From Clostridia bacterium (lineage in GTDB: Bacteria; Bacillota; Clostridia; Oscillospirales; CAG-272), in NCBI GenBank assembly GCA_017463865.1, contig JAFTOI010000013.1, forward strand, positions 1 through 64,000: DNA of 64,000 nt, written 5' to 3'. Of this stretch, positions 16,427 to 24,539 are shown piece after piece. How positions within the stretch are numbered: the stretch's first letter is position 1; each line of letters opens with the position of its first letter. Below the pieces are notes generated by a model. The model worked only from the letters and a program-made list of their open reading frames with translations, was not told where the DNA came from and ran no database searches. The translations under genes were made by a program, and so were the position numbers.

Positions 16427-17256
16427 CAGATCAACCCCGCGCGCAGACGCTTCATGTTGTCGGCTAGCGTTTCGAGGGCGATGACGTCGCGCTCCTTGGG
16501 CTGGGCGGGCACCTCGTACATCAGCGGGCCGGCATAGTTGGCCTCGGCGAGGATACTGAGCAGTCCCTTCCAGTTGTTGAAACCGTCGCCGGGCAGGCGG
16601 TGGCGCTCATCGACAAAGTCGTAGTCCGAGATGTGCAGCGTCACGATCTCGAGACCGCCGGCGAGGATGCCGCGCAGGTAGTCGAGATTGTCTTCCGCGA
16701 GGGAGTGATTGGTGTCGAAGCAGACCTTCGCGCCGGTGCCGCTCAGCAGCTCGACCATCTCAGCCGAACGGTTGCAGAGACAGGTGCGGGGGAGATTCTC
16801 GACGGCGAGCGTCAGGCCCAGCTTGTCGCAGAGCTCGCCGAGGCGCATGATCCCGTCGCGGCTGAGTGCCAGGCGGTCGGGGCGGATGTCGTCGGTGATG
16901 GGCTCAGAGGACGGGTGCAGGACCATCGTTTTGATCCCGGCCTCGGCGGCGGCACGGATAAGGGTCTTGTTGGTGTAAAGGGTGATGGCGCGCAGCTCCT
17001 TGTCCTGGTTCGAGATGTCCAGCTTGCGGCTGAAGGGAAGGTGCAGCGACCACAGCTCGATGCCAATGTCACGGGCGGTCTCGCCGAGGGCCGCGGCAGT
17101 TCTGGGCAGGTCAAGGCTGTTCATGTACTTGTCATAGCTGAAGGAGAGCTCGAGCGCGTCGATGCCGGCAGCCTTCGCCGCCTGCATGACGTCGCGGTTG
17201 ATATCGCGGAAGAAGCAGCAGGAGCTGCCGAGACGCAGGGTGGAGATATCGGTCAT
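16426..17256 (-). CDS. Sugar phosphate isomerase/epimerase (xylose-isomerase-like TIM barrel)
   Basis: A 276-residue AP-endonuclease-2/xylose-isomerase-like TIM barrel. LHLPFSR, MVLHPSSEP, LAVENLPRT (metal-binding Glu), CFDTNHSL (Asp, His), TLHISDYD and MYEVP (Glu) give the usual metal ligands in order. Typical substrates are sugars or sugar phosphates. ATG 17256 is chosen because GAGGA lies about 8 nt upstream; the longer frame to 17304 overlaps the promoter region. First gene of a two-gene unit with the transglutaminase-like protein. Confidence 0.85.
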   Translation of the reverse strand: MTDISTLRLGSSCCFFRDINRDVMQAAKAAGIDALELSFSYDKYMNSLDLPRTAAALGETARDIGIELWSLHLPFSRKLDISNQDKELRAITLYTNKTLIRAAAEAGIKTMVLHPSSEPITDDIRPDRLALSRDGIMRLGELCDKLGLTLAVENLPRTCLCNRSAEMVELLSGTGAKVCFDTNHSLAEDNLDYLRGILAGGLEIVTLHISDYDFVDERHRLPGDGFNNWKGLLSILAEANYAGPLMYEVPAQPKERDVIALETLADNMKRLRAGLI

Positions 17257-17292
17257 AAAGAGATCCTCACTTTCGTTGAATGTGGTAAATAT

Positions 17293-17321
17293 AGCATAGC
17301 ACAAATACGTGAAAAAGTAAA
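17293..17321 (-). promoter_or_regulatory. Promoter of the isomerase-transglutaminase unit
   Basis: Minus strand TTTACT (17316-17321), 17 bp, TATGCT (17293-17298). Confidence 0.65.
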
Positions 17322-17344
17322 GAGTCGGGGAGAATTTTTACGGA

Positions 17345-17374
17345 AAAGCAGCGAGGAATTTTCCTCGCTGCTTT
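17345..17374 (-). terminator. Terminator of the solute-binding lipoprotein gene
   Basis: Fourteen-bp perfect stem AAAGCAGCGAGGAA / TTCCTCGCTGCTTT with a 2-nt centre, followed on the minus strand by TTTTCC. Confidence 0.8.
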
Positions 17375-17382
17375 GCACATGC

Positions 17383-18891
17383 TTATTCAAACGATTCGTT
17401 CAGCTTTTCGACCAGCTTCGGGATGACCTTGTTGTACTGTGCCATCTGCGCGATCCAAGCCGGCTTATTGTTGTAAACTGCATTTTCCCATGCCTGGGTG
17501 GGCATGCCGTTGAGGGCGGTGTAGAAGAGACGGCCGAGGTCGAAGACGACGCTGTCGCGCGCGATGTCGAGCATCTGCGACGAGACTTCATCCTTCGAGT
17601 ACTTGACCTTCAGCGTCGTCTCAAAGACGGCGGGGGTCACCTGACGGTAGGACTCGGAGGCCATGCACTCCATCACAGCGGCGGCCATCTCGGGATTATC
17701 ATGGTCGATCGGGATGGCGTAGAGGGTGAAGGGGTTGCCCATGATGCAGGAGTAGGAATCTTGCGATGCGTCATACTTCGGGATCGGCACGATGCCATAG
17801 TCGAGATCCTGTGCCTCCTTGACGGCGTCGCGAATGGCCATGCGGGCACGGTCAAAGTAGAAGAGAGAGTGGCCGGCGGCAAACTCGCCAAGCGTTGCGT
17901 CGGAGGTGACCATGTAGCCGTCGTTGGTATTATAGAGGAAGGAGCAGACTTTCTCCAGCACGGCTTGCGTGCGCTCGCTGCCGAAAGCCTCATTGAAGGC
18001 CAGGCCGTCCTGGCCCTTGTTGATGAGCACCGTGGTGCCGCTGCCCCAGAAGAAGGCATCGGAATGCAGCTTGGTGGTGTACATACCGAACTGGTCGCCC
18101 TCGTCCTTCAGGCCATTGCCGTTGAGATCCTGATAGACACCGCTCGAGAGCTCGAACATCTTGTCCATCGTCCACTCGTCCTTCTGGACCAGATCATAGG
18201 GGGACTCGAGACCATAGTTGGTGGCGATGGTCTTATTGAAGAAGGTGACGTACATCATGTACAGCACGTTAGCCGAGATGTCGCCCGAGGCGAAGTAGAG
18301 CTTGTCCTTGATGACAGCCTGTTCGATCAGCTTCTCCGGCCACCAGGGCATGTCGAAGTTGAGGTGGGGCAGCTCGAGCAGGTCGAGGGTAAGACCGTTC
18401 TGGGCGCAGGATGCGACAGAAAGGGAGTAAGCGCCGAGGATGTCGTAGGCGCGGTCGCCGGCGTCGACGCTCTTACGGACGGTGGTGACGTAGTTCGAGA
18501 CGTTGGATGCATTGGCCTTGGTGCCGATGAACTCAAGCTTGACGTTCAGGCGGTTCTGAATGGTCTCGTTGCGGCTGTAGATGGCGTCGTTGACGATCTC
18601 GCCGTCGATGCCCTCAGAGAAGAACTCCTGGTGCTCCATGTCCTCCCAGTACAGGGTCGTGACGGTCTCACCATTGAAATTGAGGTTGGGGTCGAGGGTG
18701 TCGCGGATGTAGCCCTTGGCGTCGAGGCCGTCGTCTGCTGTTTCGGGTGCGGTGGTGCTGTCGCCGACCGAGGGCGCGGCGGTGGTATCGGTGCCGGTCT
18801 TGGTGCCGTCCGATGCACATGCTGTGATCGGCAGCAGTATCAGCAGAGTCAGCAGGGCCGCCAGCGTGCGCTGTATGGTGGAATGCTTCAT
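17383..18891 (-). CDS. Extracellular solute-binding lipoprotein (ABC sugar-binding type)
   Basis: A 502-residue lipoprotein. The signal peptide ends in lipobox ITAC near residue 25, followed by a Thr/Ala/Pro-rich tether to about residue 55. The remainder has the family 1 ABC solute-binding layout: VTTLYWED near 80, YDILGAYS, TFFNKTIA, GNPFTLYAIPIDHDNPE and the helical C-terminus. Such proteins capture sugars or oligosaccharides outside the membrane. No permease or ATPase genes adjoin it; it has its own promoter and terminator, so it must share transport partners encoded elsewhere or serve as a sensor. ATG 18891 is preceded by AAGGAGG. Confidence 0.88.
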   Translation of the reverse strand: MKHSTIQRTLAALLTLLILLPITACASDGTKTGTDTTAAPSVGDSTTAPETADDGLDAKGYIRDTLDPNLNFNGETVTTLYWEDMEHQEFFSEGIDGEIVNDAIYSRNETIQNRLNVKLEFIGTKANASNVSNYVTTVRKSVDAGDRAYDILGAYSLSVASCAQNGLTLDLLELPHLNFDMPWWPEKLIEQAVIKDKLYFASGDISANVLYMMYVTFFNKTIATNYGLESPYDLVQKDEWTMDKMFELSSGVYQDLNGNGLKDEGDQFGMYTTKLHSDAFFWGSGTTVLINKGQDGLAFNEAFGSERTQAVLEKVCSFLYNTNDGYMVTSDATLGEFAAGHSLFYFDRARMAIRDAVKEAQDLDYGIVPIPKYDASQDSYSCIMGNPFTLYAIPIDHDNPEMAAAVMECMASESYRQVTPAVFETTLKVKYSKDEVSSQMLDIARDSVVFDLGRLFYTALNGMPTQAWENAVYNNKPAWIAQMAQYNKVIPKLVEKLNESFE

Positions 18892-18931
18892 GTGTAATCC
18901 TCCTTAAATTCATATAGGAATGACGAAAAAT

Positions 18932-18960
18932 ATTATACAGGATTGCCGTAAATTTGTCAA
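18932..18960 (-). promoter_or_regulatory. Promoter of the solute-binding lipoprotein gene
   Basis: Minus strand TTGACA (18955-18960), 17 bp, TATAAT (18932-18937): full consensus. Confidence 0.85.
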
Positions 18961-18989
18961 TGGCTTTTTCGGAAAAACGAAAGAAAAAA

Positions 18990-19019
18990 CAATGCGCATC
19001 GGTTCGGCGATGCGCATTG
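18990..19019 (-). terminator. Terminator of mgtC
   Basis: Twelve-bp stem CAATGCGCATCG / CGATGCGCATTG with a 6-nt loop, followed on the minus strand by TTTTTTC. Confidence 0.8.
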
Positions 19020-19050
19020 CGCTGCTGTATAAGATATATGGCGTGCTTGG

Positions 19051-19752
19051 TTAAAGCTCCTCGACGTGGCGGACATTTTCGAGCGAGACCAGCTCGGCAA
19101 TGACGGCGTTGTGCGCGATCTTCTTCTCAGCATCAATGGTGAGGACAACGCTGGAGAAAATGCCGTCCTCGGCCTTGGTTTTGGTCAGGTGCATATCGGT
19201 GACACGGACACCGTTGCTCTTGAGCAAACCGAGGATCTCGTTGATGGCACCGGAATTGCTGTACTCGATGTAGAGGTTCATTGAGCGTGCGGTGGACATG
19301 AGGAAGTAATTGAAGTAATTGAGCAGTGTGGTGATGAGCAGGATCATCACAAAGGTGGTGATGGCACCGAGATAGAAGCCGGCCCCGATGGCCAGTCCCA
19401 TGCAGGCCGATGCCCAGAGTCCTGCGGCGGTGGTCAGGCCACGCACCTGCTGCCGCGCGGTGACGATGATGGTGCCCGCGCCGAGGAAGCCGATGCCGTT
19501 GATGACCTGCGCGCCGAGACGGGTCGCGTCGCCGATGACCATGCCCTGCTTGACGGCGTACTGGCTGATCATCATGGTCAGCGACGCACCGACGCACACC
19601 ATGATATATGTACGGAAACCGGCCGGGCGGCGCTTGCGTCCGCGCTCAATACCGATGATGCCGGCGAAGAGCACCGCCAGCAGCAACCGGACGGTGATCG
19701 AAACGAGATTAAGGTCTTCGAGATAAAGCACGATCTGCTTGAATTGTTCCAT
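19051..19752 (-). CDS. mgtC: MgtC/SapB-family membrane protein
   Basis: A 233-residue inner-membrane protein. The MgtC signature is clear: GIIGIERGRKRRPAGFRTY near residues 35-53, VCVGASLTM and GLTTAAGLWASACMGLAIG. Four or five membrane segments precede a soluble ACT-like C-terminal domain from about residue 150. MgtC proteins modulate Mg2+ and phosphate homeostasis and the F-type ATPase rather than transport Mg2+. ATG 19752 follows GGAGG at 6 nt; an in-frame upstream start at 19815 would precede the promoter. Monocistronic. Confidence 0.9.
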   Translation of the reverse strand: MEQFKQIVLYLEDLNLVSITVRLLLAVLFAGIIGIERGRKRRPAGFRTYIMVCVGASLTMMISQYAVKQGMVIGDATRLGAQVINGIGFLGAGTIIVTARQQVRGLTTAAGLWASACMGLAIGAGFYLGAITTFVMILLITTLLNYFNYFLMSTARSMNLYIEYSNSGAINEILGLLKSNGVRVTDMHLTKTKAEDGIFSSVVLTIDAEKKIAHNAVIAELVSLENVRHVEEL

Positions 19753-19780
19753 GATAAGCCTCCGTGGAGTGTTAAGGTAT

Positions 19781-19809
19781 AGTATAGCACAAGATGCGAA
19801 AAAATGCAA
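19781..19809 (-). promoter_or_regulatory. Promoter of mgtC
   Basis: Minus strand TTGCAT (19804-19809), 17 bp, TATACT (19781-19786). Confidence 0.7.
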
Positions 19810-19874
19810 GTCCACAACGCGGATTTTTGGAAAAGAATTGTGAAAAAAGTATTTTTATGTGCGGACAACCGGGA

Positions 19875-20186
19875 TCAACCATCAATTGCGTTATATAGCC
19901 CGACAATGTAGTAATTTTCCCAAAGGCGTGTTTGTACATCAAGGCTGCTTGAGGAAAACATTTCCAACAGCTTTCGAGAAGTGAGTGTATCATCGTCAGT
20001 ATACACGACAAACGTATTTCCGTAGCCGGTCAACTCCAGCCGATGCTGGAACACCCGTCCGTCGGGCATGGTGTAGGGGGCTTCACTGCCGAAATCCCAT
20101 GTGGTCTCGGCCTCTTCGACGCCGTCATTTGCGCAGGCAGTGAGACAGACGAAGAGCGCCAGAATGAGAAATGCCAATCGCTTCAT
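19875..20186 (-). CDS. Small lipoprotein of unknown function
   Basis: A 103-residue protein. The N-terminus has a Lys-Arg start, a hydrophobic core and the lipobox LTAC (Cys18), so it is probably anchored on the outer face of the membrane. The mature part has no family I recognise; it includes YTMPDGRVFQHRLEL and a Ser run. ATG 20186 follows GGAGG. Monocistronic, back to back with the AraC gene. Confidence 0.75.
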   Translation of the reverse strand: MKRLAFLILALFVCLTACANDGVEEAETTWDFGSEAPYTMPDGRVFQHRLELTGYGNTFVVYTDDDTLTSRKLLEMFSSSSLDVQTRLWENYYIVGLYNAIDG

Positions 20187-20209
20187 CGGAACACCTCCGT
20201 TTTTCTTTC

Positions 20210-20238
20210 ATTCTATCATAGCCGATTCCCCCTGTCAA
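20210..20238 (-). promoter_or_regulatory. Promoter of the small lipoprotein gene
   Basis: Minus strand TTGACA (20233-20238), 17 bp, TAGAAT (20210-20215). Confidence 0.75.
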
Positions 20239-20272
20239 GCGACAATTTGTGAATATTTCCGCCCGCTGGGGC

Positions 20273-20301
20273 TTGCTTTTTCCGCCGAAAAACGCTATAA
20301 T
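20273..20301 (+). promoter_or_regulatory. Promoter of the AraC-HAD operon
   Basis: TTGCTT (20273-20278), 17 bp, TATAAT (20296-20301). It is the only clear promoter found before 27268 on this strand, so it may drive all eight genes to 27255. Confidence 0.7.
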
Positions 20302-20331
20302 AAAAGAAGCTTGCTTGAAGGAGGGAAGGGT

Positions 20332-21240
20332 ATGGGCCACAAACTGAACATTGATGAGAATTTATTCGAGCGCAAACCGAAAAATTATGCCTTCCCCTTC
20401 CTCTGCGGCCACAAGGGCGTCCGCATTTCGAACTACGAGGGCGGGCGGTTCGAGTGTCACTGGCACCGCGAGCCCGAGTTTACGCTGGTGCTCGAGGGGG
20501 AGATGGAGTATCAGGCAAACGACCGCATCTACCACCTGCAGGCGGGCAGCGGCGTCTTTGTCAACTCCAACGTCATCCATACTGCCTGGCGTTGCGGGGA
20601 GAGCGACTGCCGCTACATGCCTATCTCCTTCGATCCCGTGCTGGTTTACGGCTACGAAAACTGTGTGATCTACGACAAAAACGTCAGCGAACTGCTCTGC
20701 TGCGACAGCTTTCTTTCGCTCTATCTCGATCCTGACACGCCGGGGCAGCTTGCCATTCTGGACAGCTGCCGCAGGCTTGCCCAGCTGCGCCAGGATAACT
20801 CCCCCGTTCGCGAGCTGCTCATCAAGGCCGAGCTCTGCCGCCTTTGGGCGGAGCTGGACAGCGAGTACCGCCGCGTCCGAGAGGCCGGCTCTGCCGGCGC
20901 GCCACCCAAGATCATCTCGCGCATCAAATACGCGCTGGTCTTCATGGAGGAGAACTACCGCGAGAAGCTGACGCTGGACGAGATCGCGGCCTCCTGCAAC
21001 ATCAGCAAGAGCGAATTCTGCCGTTGCTTCAAGCAGTTGATGCACCAGACGCCCTTTGACTATCTTATGCGCCTGCGCGTCCGAAAGAGCCTGCCCCTGC
21101 TGCTCGACGGTGGCATGAGCATGACCGAGATCTCGGCGGCCTCCGGCTTCTCCAACCCCAGCTATTATGCCGAGGTCTTCCGCCGCTATATGGATATCAC
21201 GCCCACCGGCTACGTCCGCCAGCAGAAGGGCGCAAAATAA
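20332..21240 (+). CDS. AraC-family regulator with cupin sensor domain
   Basis: A 302-residue regulator. Residues 30-110 form a cupin-like sensor (HWHREPEFTLVLEGEMEYQ, then VFVNSNVIH). Residues 200-300 form the double helix-turn-helix of AraC proteins (LTLDEIAASCNISKSEFCRCFK; MTEISAASGFSNPSYYAEVFRR). ATG 20332 follows GGAGGGAAGGG and lies after the promoter. The four HAD phosphatase genes begin 19 nt downstream, so it probably regulates its own operon in response to a small sugar-like ligand. Confidence 0.9.
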   Translation: MGHKLNIDENLFERKPKNYAFPFLCGHKGVRISNYEGGRFECHWHREPEFTLVLEGEMEYQANDRIYHLQAGSGVFVNSNVIHTAWRCGESDCRYMPISFDPVLVYGYENCVIYDKNVSELLCCDSFLSLYLDPDTPGQLAILDSCRRLAQLRQDNSPVRELLIKAELCRLWAELDSEYRRVREAGSAGAPPKIISRIKYALVFMEENYREKLTLDEIAASCNISKSEFCRCFKQLMHQTPFDYLMRLRVRKSLPLLLDGGMSMTEISAASGFSNPSYYAEVFRRYMDITPTGYVRQQKGAK

Positions 21241-21259
21241 CGACAGTAAGGACAATATC

Positions 21260-22057
21260 ATGACGCAAACTCAACACAAGGCGATCTTTTTCGACATCGA
21301 CGGTACGCTGCTCCCGCGCGGCGCGTTCGGCATCCCCGACGAGACGATCGACGCCGTTCACGCGGCGCAGGCGAGAGGGCATCTCTGCTTCATCTGTACC
21401 GGCCGCTGCTGGAGCCTGGTTGACCCGTATCTGCGGGAATACGGCTTTGACGGCATCATTTCGGGGGCAGGGACGCTGGCTGTTTTTCACGACGAGCGGA
21501 TCTGGGACTACCCGACAGACCCCGCCGAGACCCGCCGCGTGATCGAAGCCTCCCGCGCCTGCGGCGTGCGGATTACCTACGAAAGCTACGACGCTGTCGC
21601 TTATGACGACACCTTCTGCGTCGACGAGAACCGCGCCGCCTTTGCGCATCATCTTAGCCGCGGACGGAATGTGCTCATGCTGGGACCGGACGACAATTTC
21701 CGCTTCAACAAGGTCAACATCGACAAGACCATGGGCGGCGATTTTTCCAGCTTCTACGCCCAGCTTGATGGGTATCACATCGTCCCTTACACCGAGCGCT
21801 GGGACGAAGTCCTGCCGCAGGGCTGCGACAAGGGCAGCGCTATCCTGCGCATGCTGGACTACCTCGGCATGACGCCCGATCAGGCCATCGCGGTCGGCGA
21901 CTCCCGCAACGACATCCCCATGTTCGCCGTCTGCGGGACGAGCGTTGCCATGGGAGGCAGTCTCGCGGCTGAGATATACCCGGCCACCTTCGTGACGCTG
22001 CCCTGCGCCGACGGTGGCATCCCGCACATGCTGAGGCACTTCGGGCTGATCGACTGA
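21260..22057 (+). CDS. Cof-type HAD-IIB phosphatase, copy 1 of 4
   Basis: A 265-residue haloacid-dehalogenase phosphatase. Motif I FFDIDGTLLP holds the nucleophile Asp and acid Asp, motif II CTGR the Thr, motif III DKGSA the Lys, motif IV GDSRND the metal-binding Asp. A type IIB cap lies between about residues 85 and 190. Cof/YidA-like enzymes remove phosphate from sugar phosphates, flavin or vitamin phosphates. The cap differs most between the four tandem copies, implying different substrates. ATG 21260 follows AAGGA. It lacks some of the HAD2-4 wording in motif II (FICTGRCWS) and is the most divergent copy. Confidence 0.9.
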   Translation: MTQTQHKAIFFDIDGTLLPRGAFGIPDETIDAVHAAQARGHLCFICTGRCWSLVDPYLREYGFDGIISGAGTLAVFHDERIWDYPTDPAETRRVIEASRACGVRITYESYDAVAYDDTFCVDENRAAFAHHLSRGRNVLMLGPDDNFRFNKVNIDKTMGGDFSSFYAQLDGYHIVPYTERWDEVLPQGCDKGSAILRMLDYLGMTPDQAIAVGDSRNDIPMFAVCGTSVAMGGSLAAEIYPATFVTLPCADGGIPHMLRHFGLID

Positions 22058-22074
22058 CGGAAAGGAATTTTTGC

Positions 22075-22872
22075 ATGATGAACCAACCGATGGCCGTCTT
22101 CTTCGACATTGACGGCACCCTTCTCCCCGACTGGCGGGAGACGATTCCCGCCGAAACCATGGCCGCTGTCCGCGCGGCGCAGGCCAATGGCCACCTCTGC
22201 ATCCTCAACACCGGCCGCGCGCTCGGCACGGTCGATGCGCATCTGCTCGATGATGGCTTTGACGGCATCATATCGGGTGTCGGCACCCGGGCAGTTTTTC
22301 ACGGCGAGCGGCTCTGGGAGCATCTGGTCGAACCGGTCATCGGCCGCCATATCATCGAGGCCGCCCGCGTCTGCGGTGTCAAGGTCGTCCTCGAGGGCAA
22401 CGAGGCCACCGCCTATGATACGCGCTATTTTCCGCCCACCGAGGCCGAGCGGAAGCTGCTTGATGCTTATCGCAAAATGGGGCGGAAAATCGTCGAGCTG
22501 GGCGAGGAGGACAGCTTTTCGCCGGCCAAATTCATCGTCAGTCCCGAGCACGGCGGCGATCAGGCGAGGTTCTATTCGATGATCGAGGGCTTCTCCGTTA
22601 TCGATTACGGCAACGGTTGGGCCGAGGTCGTCCCCGAAGGATACAACAAGGGCAGCGCGATGCTGCGCATACTCGATCACCTCGGCCTGCCGGTCGAGCG
22701 CTCGATCGCCGTGGGGGACAGCGAGAATGATGTCCCCATGCTGAGCCTTACCCCGAACAGCGTTGCGATGGGGAACGGAAAAGCGAAGGAAGCGCCTGTT
22801 TCCTTTGTCACGCGCCCTTGCCGGGAGGGCGGCATCCCGCATATGCTGCGGCACTTCGGACTGATCGACTGA
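22075..22872 (+). CDS. Cof-type HAD-IIB phosphatase, copy 2 of 4
   Basis: A 265-residue paralogue with all four HAD motifs: FFDIDGTLLPD, LNTGRALG, NKGSAMLR and VGDSENDVPML. The cap includes FSPAKFIVSPEHGGD. The C-terminus GGIPHMLRHFGLID is almost identical to copy 1. The gene starts 17 nt after copy 1, with GGAAAGGAA upstream of tandem ATG codons at 22075 and 22078. Substrate unknown; probably a phosphorylated sugar. Confidence 0.9.
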   Translation: MMNQPMAVFFDIDGTLLPDWRETIPAETMAAVRAAQANGHLCILNTGRALGTVDAHLLDDGFDGIISGVGTRAVFHGERLWEHLVEPVIGRHIIEAARVCGVKVVLEGNEATAYDTRYFPPTEAERKLLDAYRKMGRKIVELGEEDSFSPAKFIVSPEHGGDQARFYSMIEGFSVIDYGNGWAEVVPEGYNKGSAMLRILDHLGLPVERSIAVGDSENDVPMLSLTPNSVAMGNGKAKEAPVSFVTRPCREGGIPHMLRHFGLID

Positions 22873-22891
22873 TCCAGAGAAAGGGTTACAT

Positions 22892-23689
22892 ATGACAACC
22901 AAGCAAATGGTCGTTTTCTTCGACATCGACGGCACCCTCCTCCCGGAGGGCGCCCGCGCTATCCCCGACGATACCATGGCCGCCGTCCGCGCGGCGCAGG
23001 CAAACGGGCACATCTGCCTCATCAACACCGGCCGCACCATTGGCATCATCGATGATTTCCTGCTGAACGCCGGCTTTGACGGCATCATCTCGGGCGTCGG
23101 CGCCATGGCTGTTCTGCACGGTGAGATGCTCTGGCAGTATCCCGAGAACGCCGACGCCGGCCGCCGTGTGATCGAGGCATCCCGCGCCTGCGGGCTGACC
23201 GTGATCTACGAAAACTACACCGGCCGCGCGTATGACTGTTTTTTCTCACCGCCGACTGAGGCGCAGAAGGAGAGCTACGCGCGCGCTCGCCGTGCCGGAC
23301 GCACGGTCTTTGAGCTGGGCGAACATGACAGCTTTCCGATGGTCAAGTTCCTCATCGACAAATCCAAGGGCGGCGACCTTGAGCGGTTCCGCGGCATGAT
23401 CGACGGTTTTTCCTTCACCGCTTATGATGAGCGTTGGGAGGAGTGCGTGCCGCTCGGCTTGGATAAGGGCACGGCGCTGCGCCGCATGATGGATCACCTC
23501 GGCCTGCCGCTTGAGCAGTCGATCGCCGTCGGCGATAACCGCAACGACCTGCCTATGCTGGAGGTTTGTCCCAACAGCGTCGCCATGGGCAACGGCGAGG
23601 CGCAGACCTTCGATGTTGCCTTTGTCACCCGCCGCTGTGACGAGGGCGGGATCGCCCACATGCTGCGGCATTTCGGGCTGATCGACTGA
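22892..23689 (+). CDS. Cof-type HAD-IIB phosphatase, copy 3 of 4
   Basis: A 265-residue paralogue: FFDIDGTLLPEG, INTGRTIG, DKGTALRR and VGDNRNDLPML are intact. It is closest to copy 4; both have the cap phrase KFLIDKS-GGD and the ending GGIAHMLRHFGL. It starts 19 nt after copy 2 with AGAAAGGG as ribosome site. Apparently functional; substrate unknown. Confidence 0.9.
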   Translation: MTTKQMVVFFDIDGTLLPEGARAIPDDTMAAVRAAQANGHICLINTGRTIGIIDDFLLNAGFDGIISGVGAMAVLHGEMLWQYPENADAGRRVIEASRACGLTVIYENYTGRAYDCFFSPPTEAQKESYARARRAGRTVFELGEHDSFPMVKFLIDKSKGGDLERFRGMIDGFSFTAYDERWEECVPLGLDKGTALRRMMDHLGLPLEQSIAVGDNRNDLPMLEVCPNSVAMGNGEAQTFDVAFVTRRCDEGGIAHMLRHFGLID

Positions 23690-23714
23690 ATTTCCTGCAG
23701 AAAGGATAACGACC

Positions 23715-24512
23715 ATGACCAAACCCATGGTGATCTTCTTTGACATTGACGGCACGCTCCTGCCCGAAGGGCGGACGGAGGTGCCGGCCGATGCCCTCGC
23801 CGCGATCCACACGGCACAGGCGAGAGGGCATCTCTGCCTGATCAATACCGGACGGGGACTGGGCCACATTGAGCCCTATCTGCGCAGCCTTGGCCTTGAC
23901 GGCATCGTGTCGGGCTGTGGAACAATGGCTGAGCTGCACGGTGAGGTGTTCTGGCAGCACCCCGCGCTCGACCTTGACGCCGGACGTCAGGTGATCGAGA
24001 ACGCCCGCGCCTGCGGACTTACCATCATCTACGAGGGCTACGACGCGCTGGCCTATGACATCTTTGCGAATCCGCCCACCGGGCAGGAGGCCGAGACCTA
24101 TGCCTTTGCCGAGGGGCGGGGACGCAATCTGGTTCTGCTCGGCGAGCGGGACAGCTTTCCGATCCTGAAATTCCTCATTGATAAATCCCGCGGCGGCGAT
24201 TTAGTCCGCTTCCGCGCCATGACGCCGGACTTCAATTTTGTCTGCTTCAACGACCGCTGGGAGGAGTGCACGCCTCACGGCTATGACAAGGGCAGGGCGC
24301 TCATTCGCGTGATGGAGCATCTCGGCCTGCCGCTCGAGCAGTCAATCGCGGTGGGCGACAACACCAACGATCTGCCCATGCTGAACGTCTGCCCCAACAG
24401 CGTCGCGATGGGCAACGGCTCGGCGAAGGAACATCCCGTCTCCTTTGTCACCCGCCGCTGCGACGAGGGCGGCATCGCCCACATGCTGCGGCATTTTGGA
24501 CTTTGTGATTAA
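23715..24512 (+). CDS. Cof-type HAD-IIB phosphatase, copy 4 of 4
   Basis: A 265-residue paralogue with intact motifs FFDIDGTLLPEG, INTGRGLG, DKGRALIR and VGDNTNDLPML. The cap shares KFLIDKSRGGD with copy 3 but differs in DFNFVCFNDRW. It starts 25 nt after copy 3 with AGAAAGGA upstream. The siroheme-type reductase gene follows after 27 nt. Conservation of every catalytic residue in all four copies argues against a decaying duplication. Confidence 0.9.
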   Translation: MTKPMVIFFDIDGTLLPEGRTEVPADALAAIHTAQARGHLCLINTGRGLGHIEPYLRSLGLDGIVSGCGTMAELHGEVFWQHPALDLDAGRQVIENARACGLTIIYEGYDALAYDIFANPPTGQEAETYAFAEGRGRNLVLLGERDSFPILKFLIDKSRGGDLVRFRAMTPDFNFVCFNDRWEECTPHGYDKGRALIRVMEHLGLPLEQSIAVGDNTNDLPMLNVCPNSVAMGNGSAKEHPVSFVTRRCDEGGIAHMLRHFGLCD

Positions 24513-24539
24513 ATTTTCATCCACAGAAAGGAACACATC

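Noticed and set aside
16600..18897. A 765-codon plus-strand open frame opposite the isomerase and solute-binding genes
   Set aside because: It spans two real minus-strand genes and their promoter and terminator, lacks a ribosome site and has the His/Val/Gly/Asp-rich composition of an antisense shadow in GC-rich DNA.
21260..24512. Assembly duplication of one HAD gene
   Set aside because: The four copies differ throughout, have different ribosome sites and spacers, and all retain catalytic residues, so they are true paralogues.
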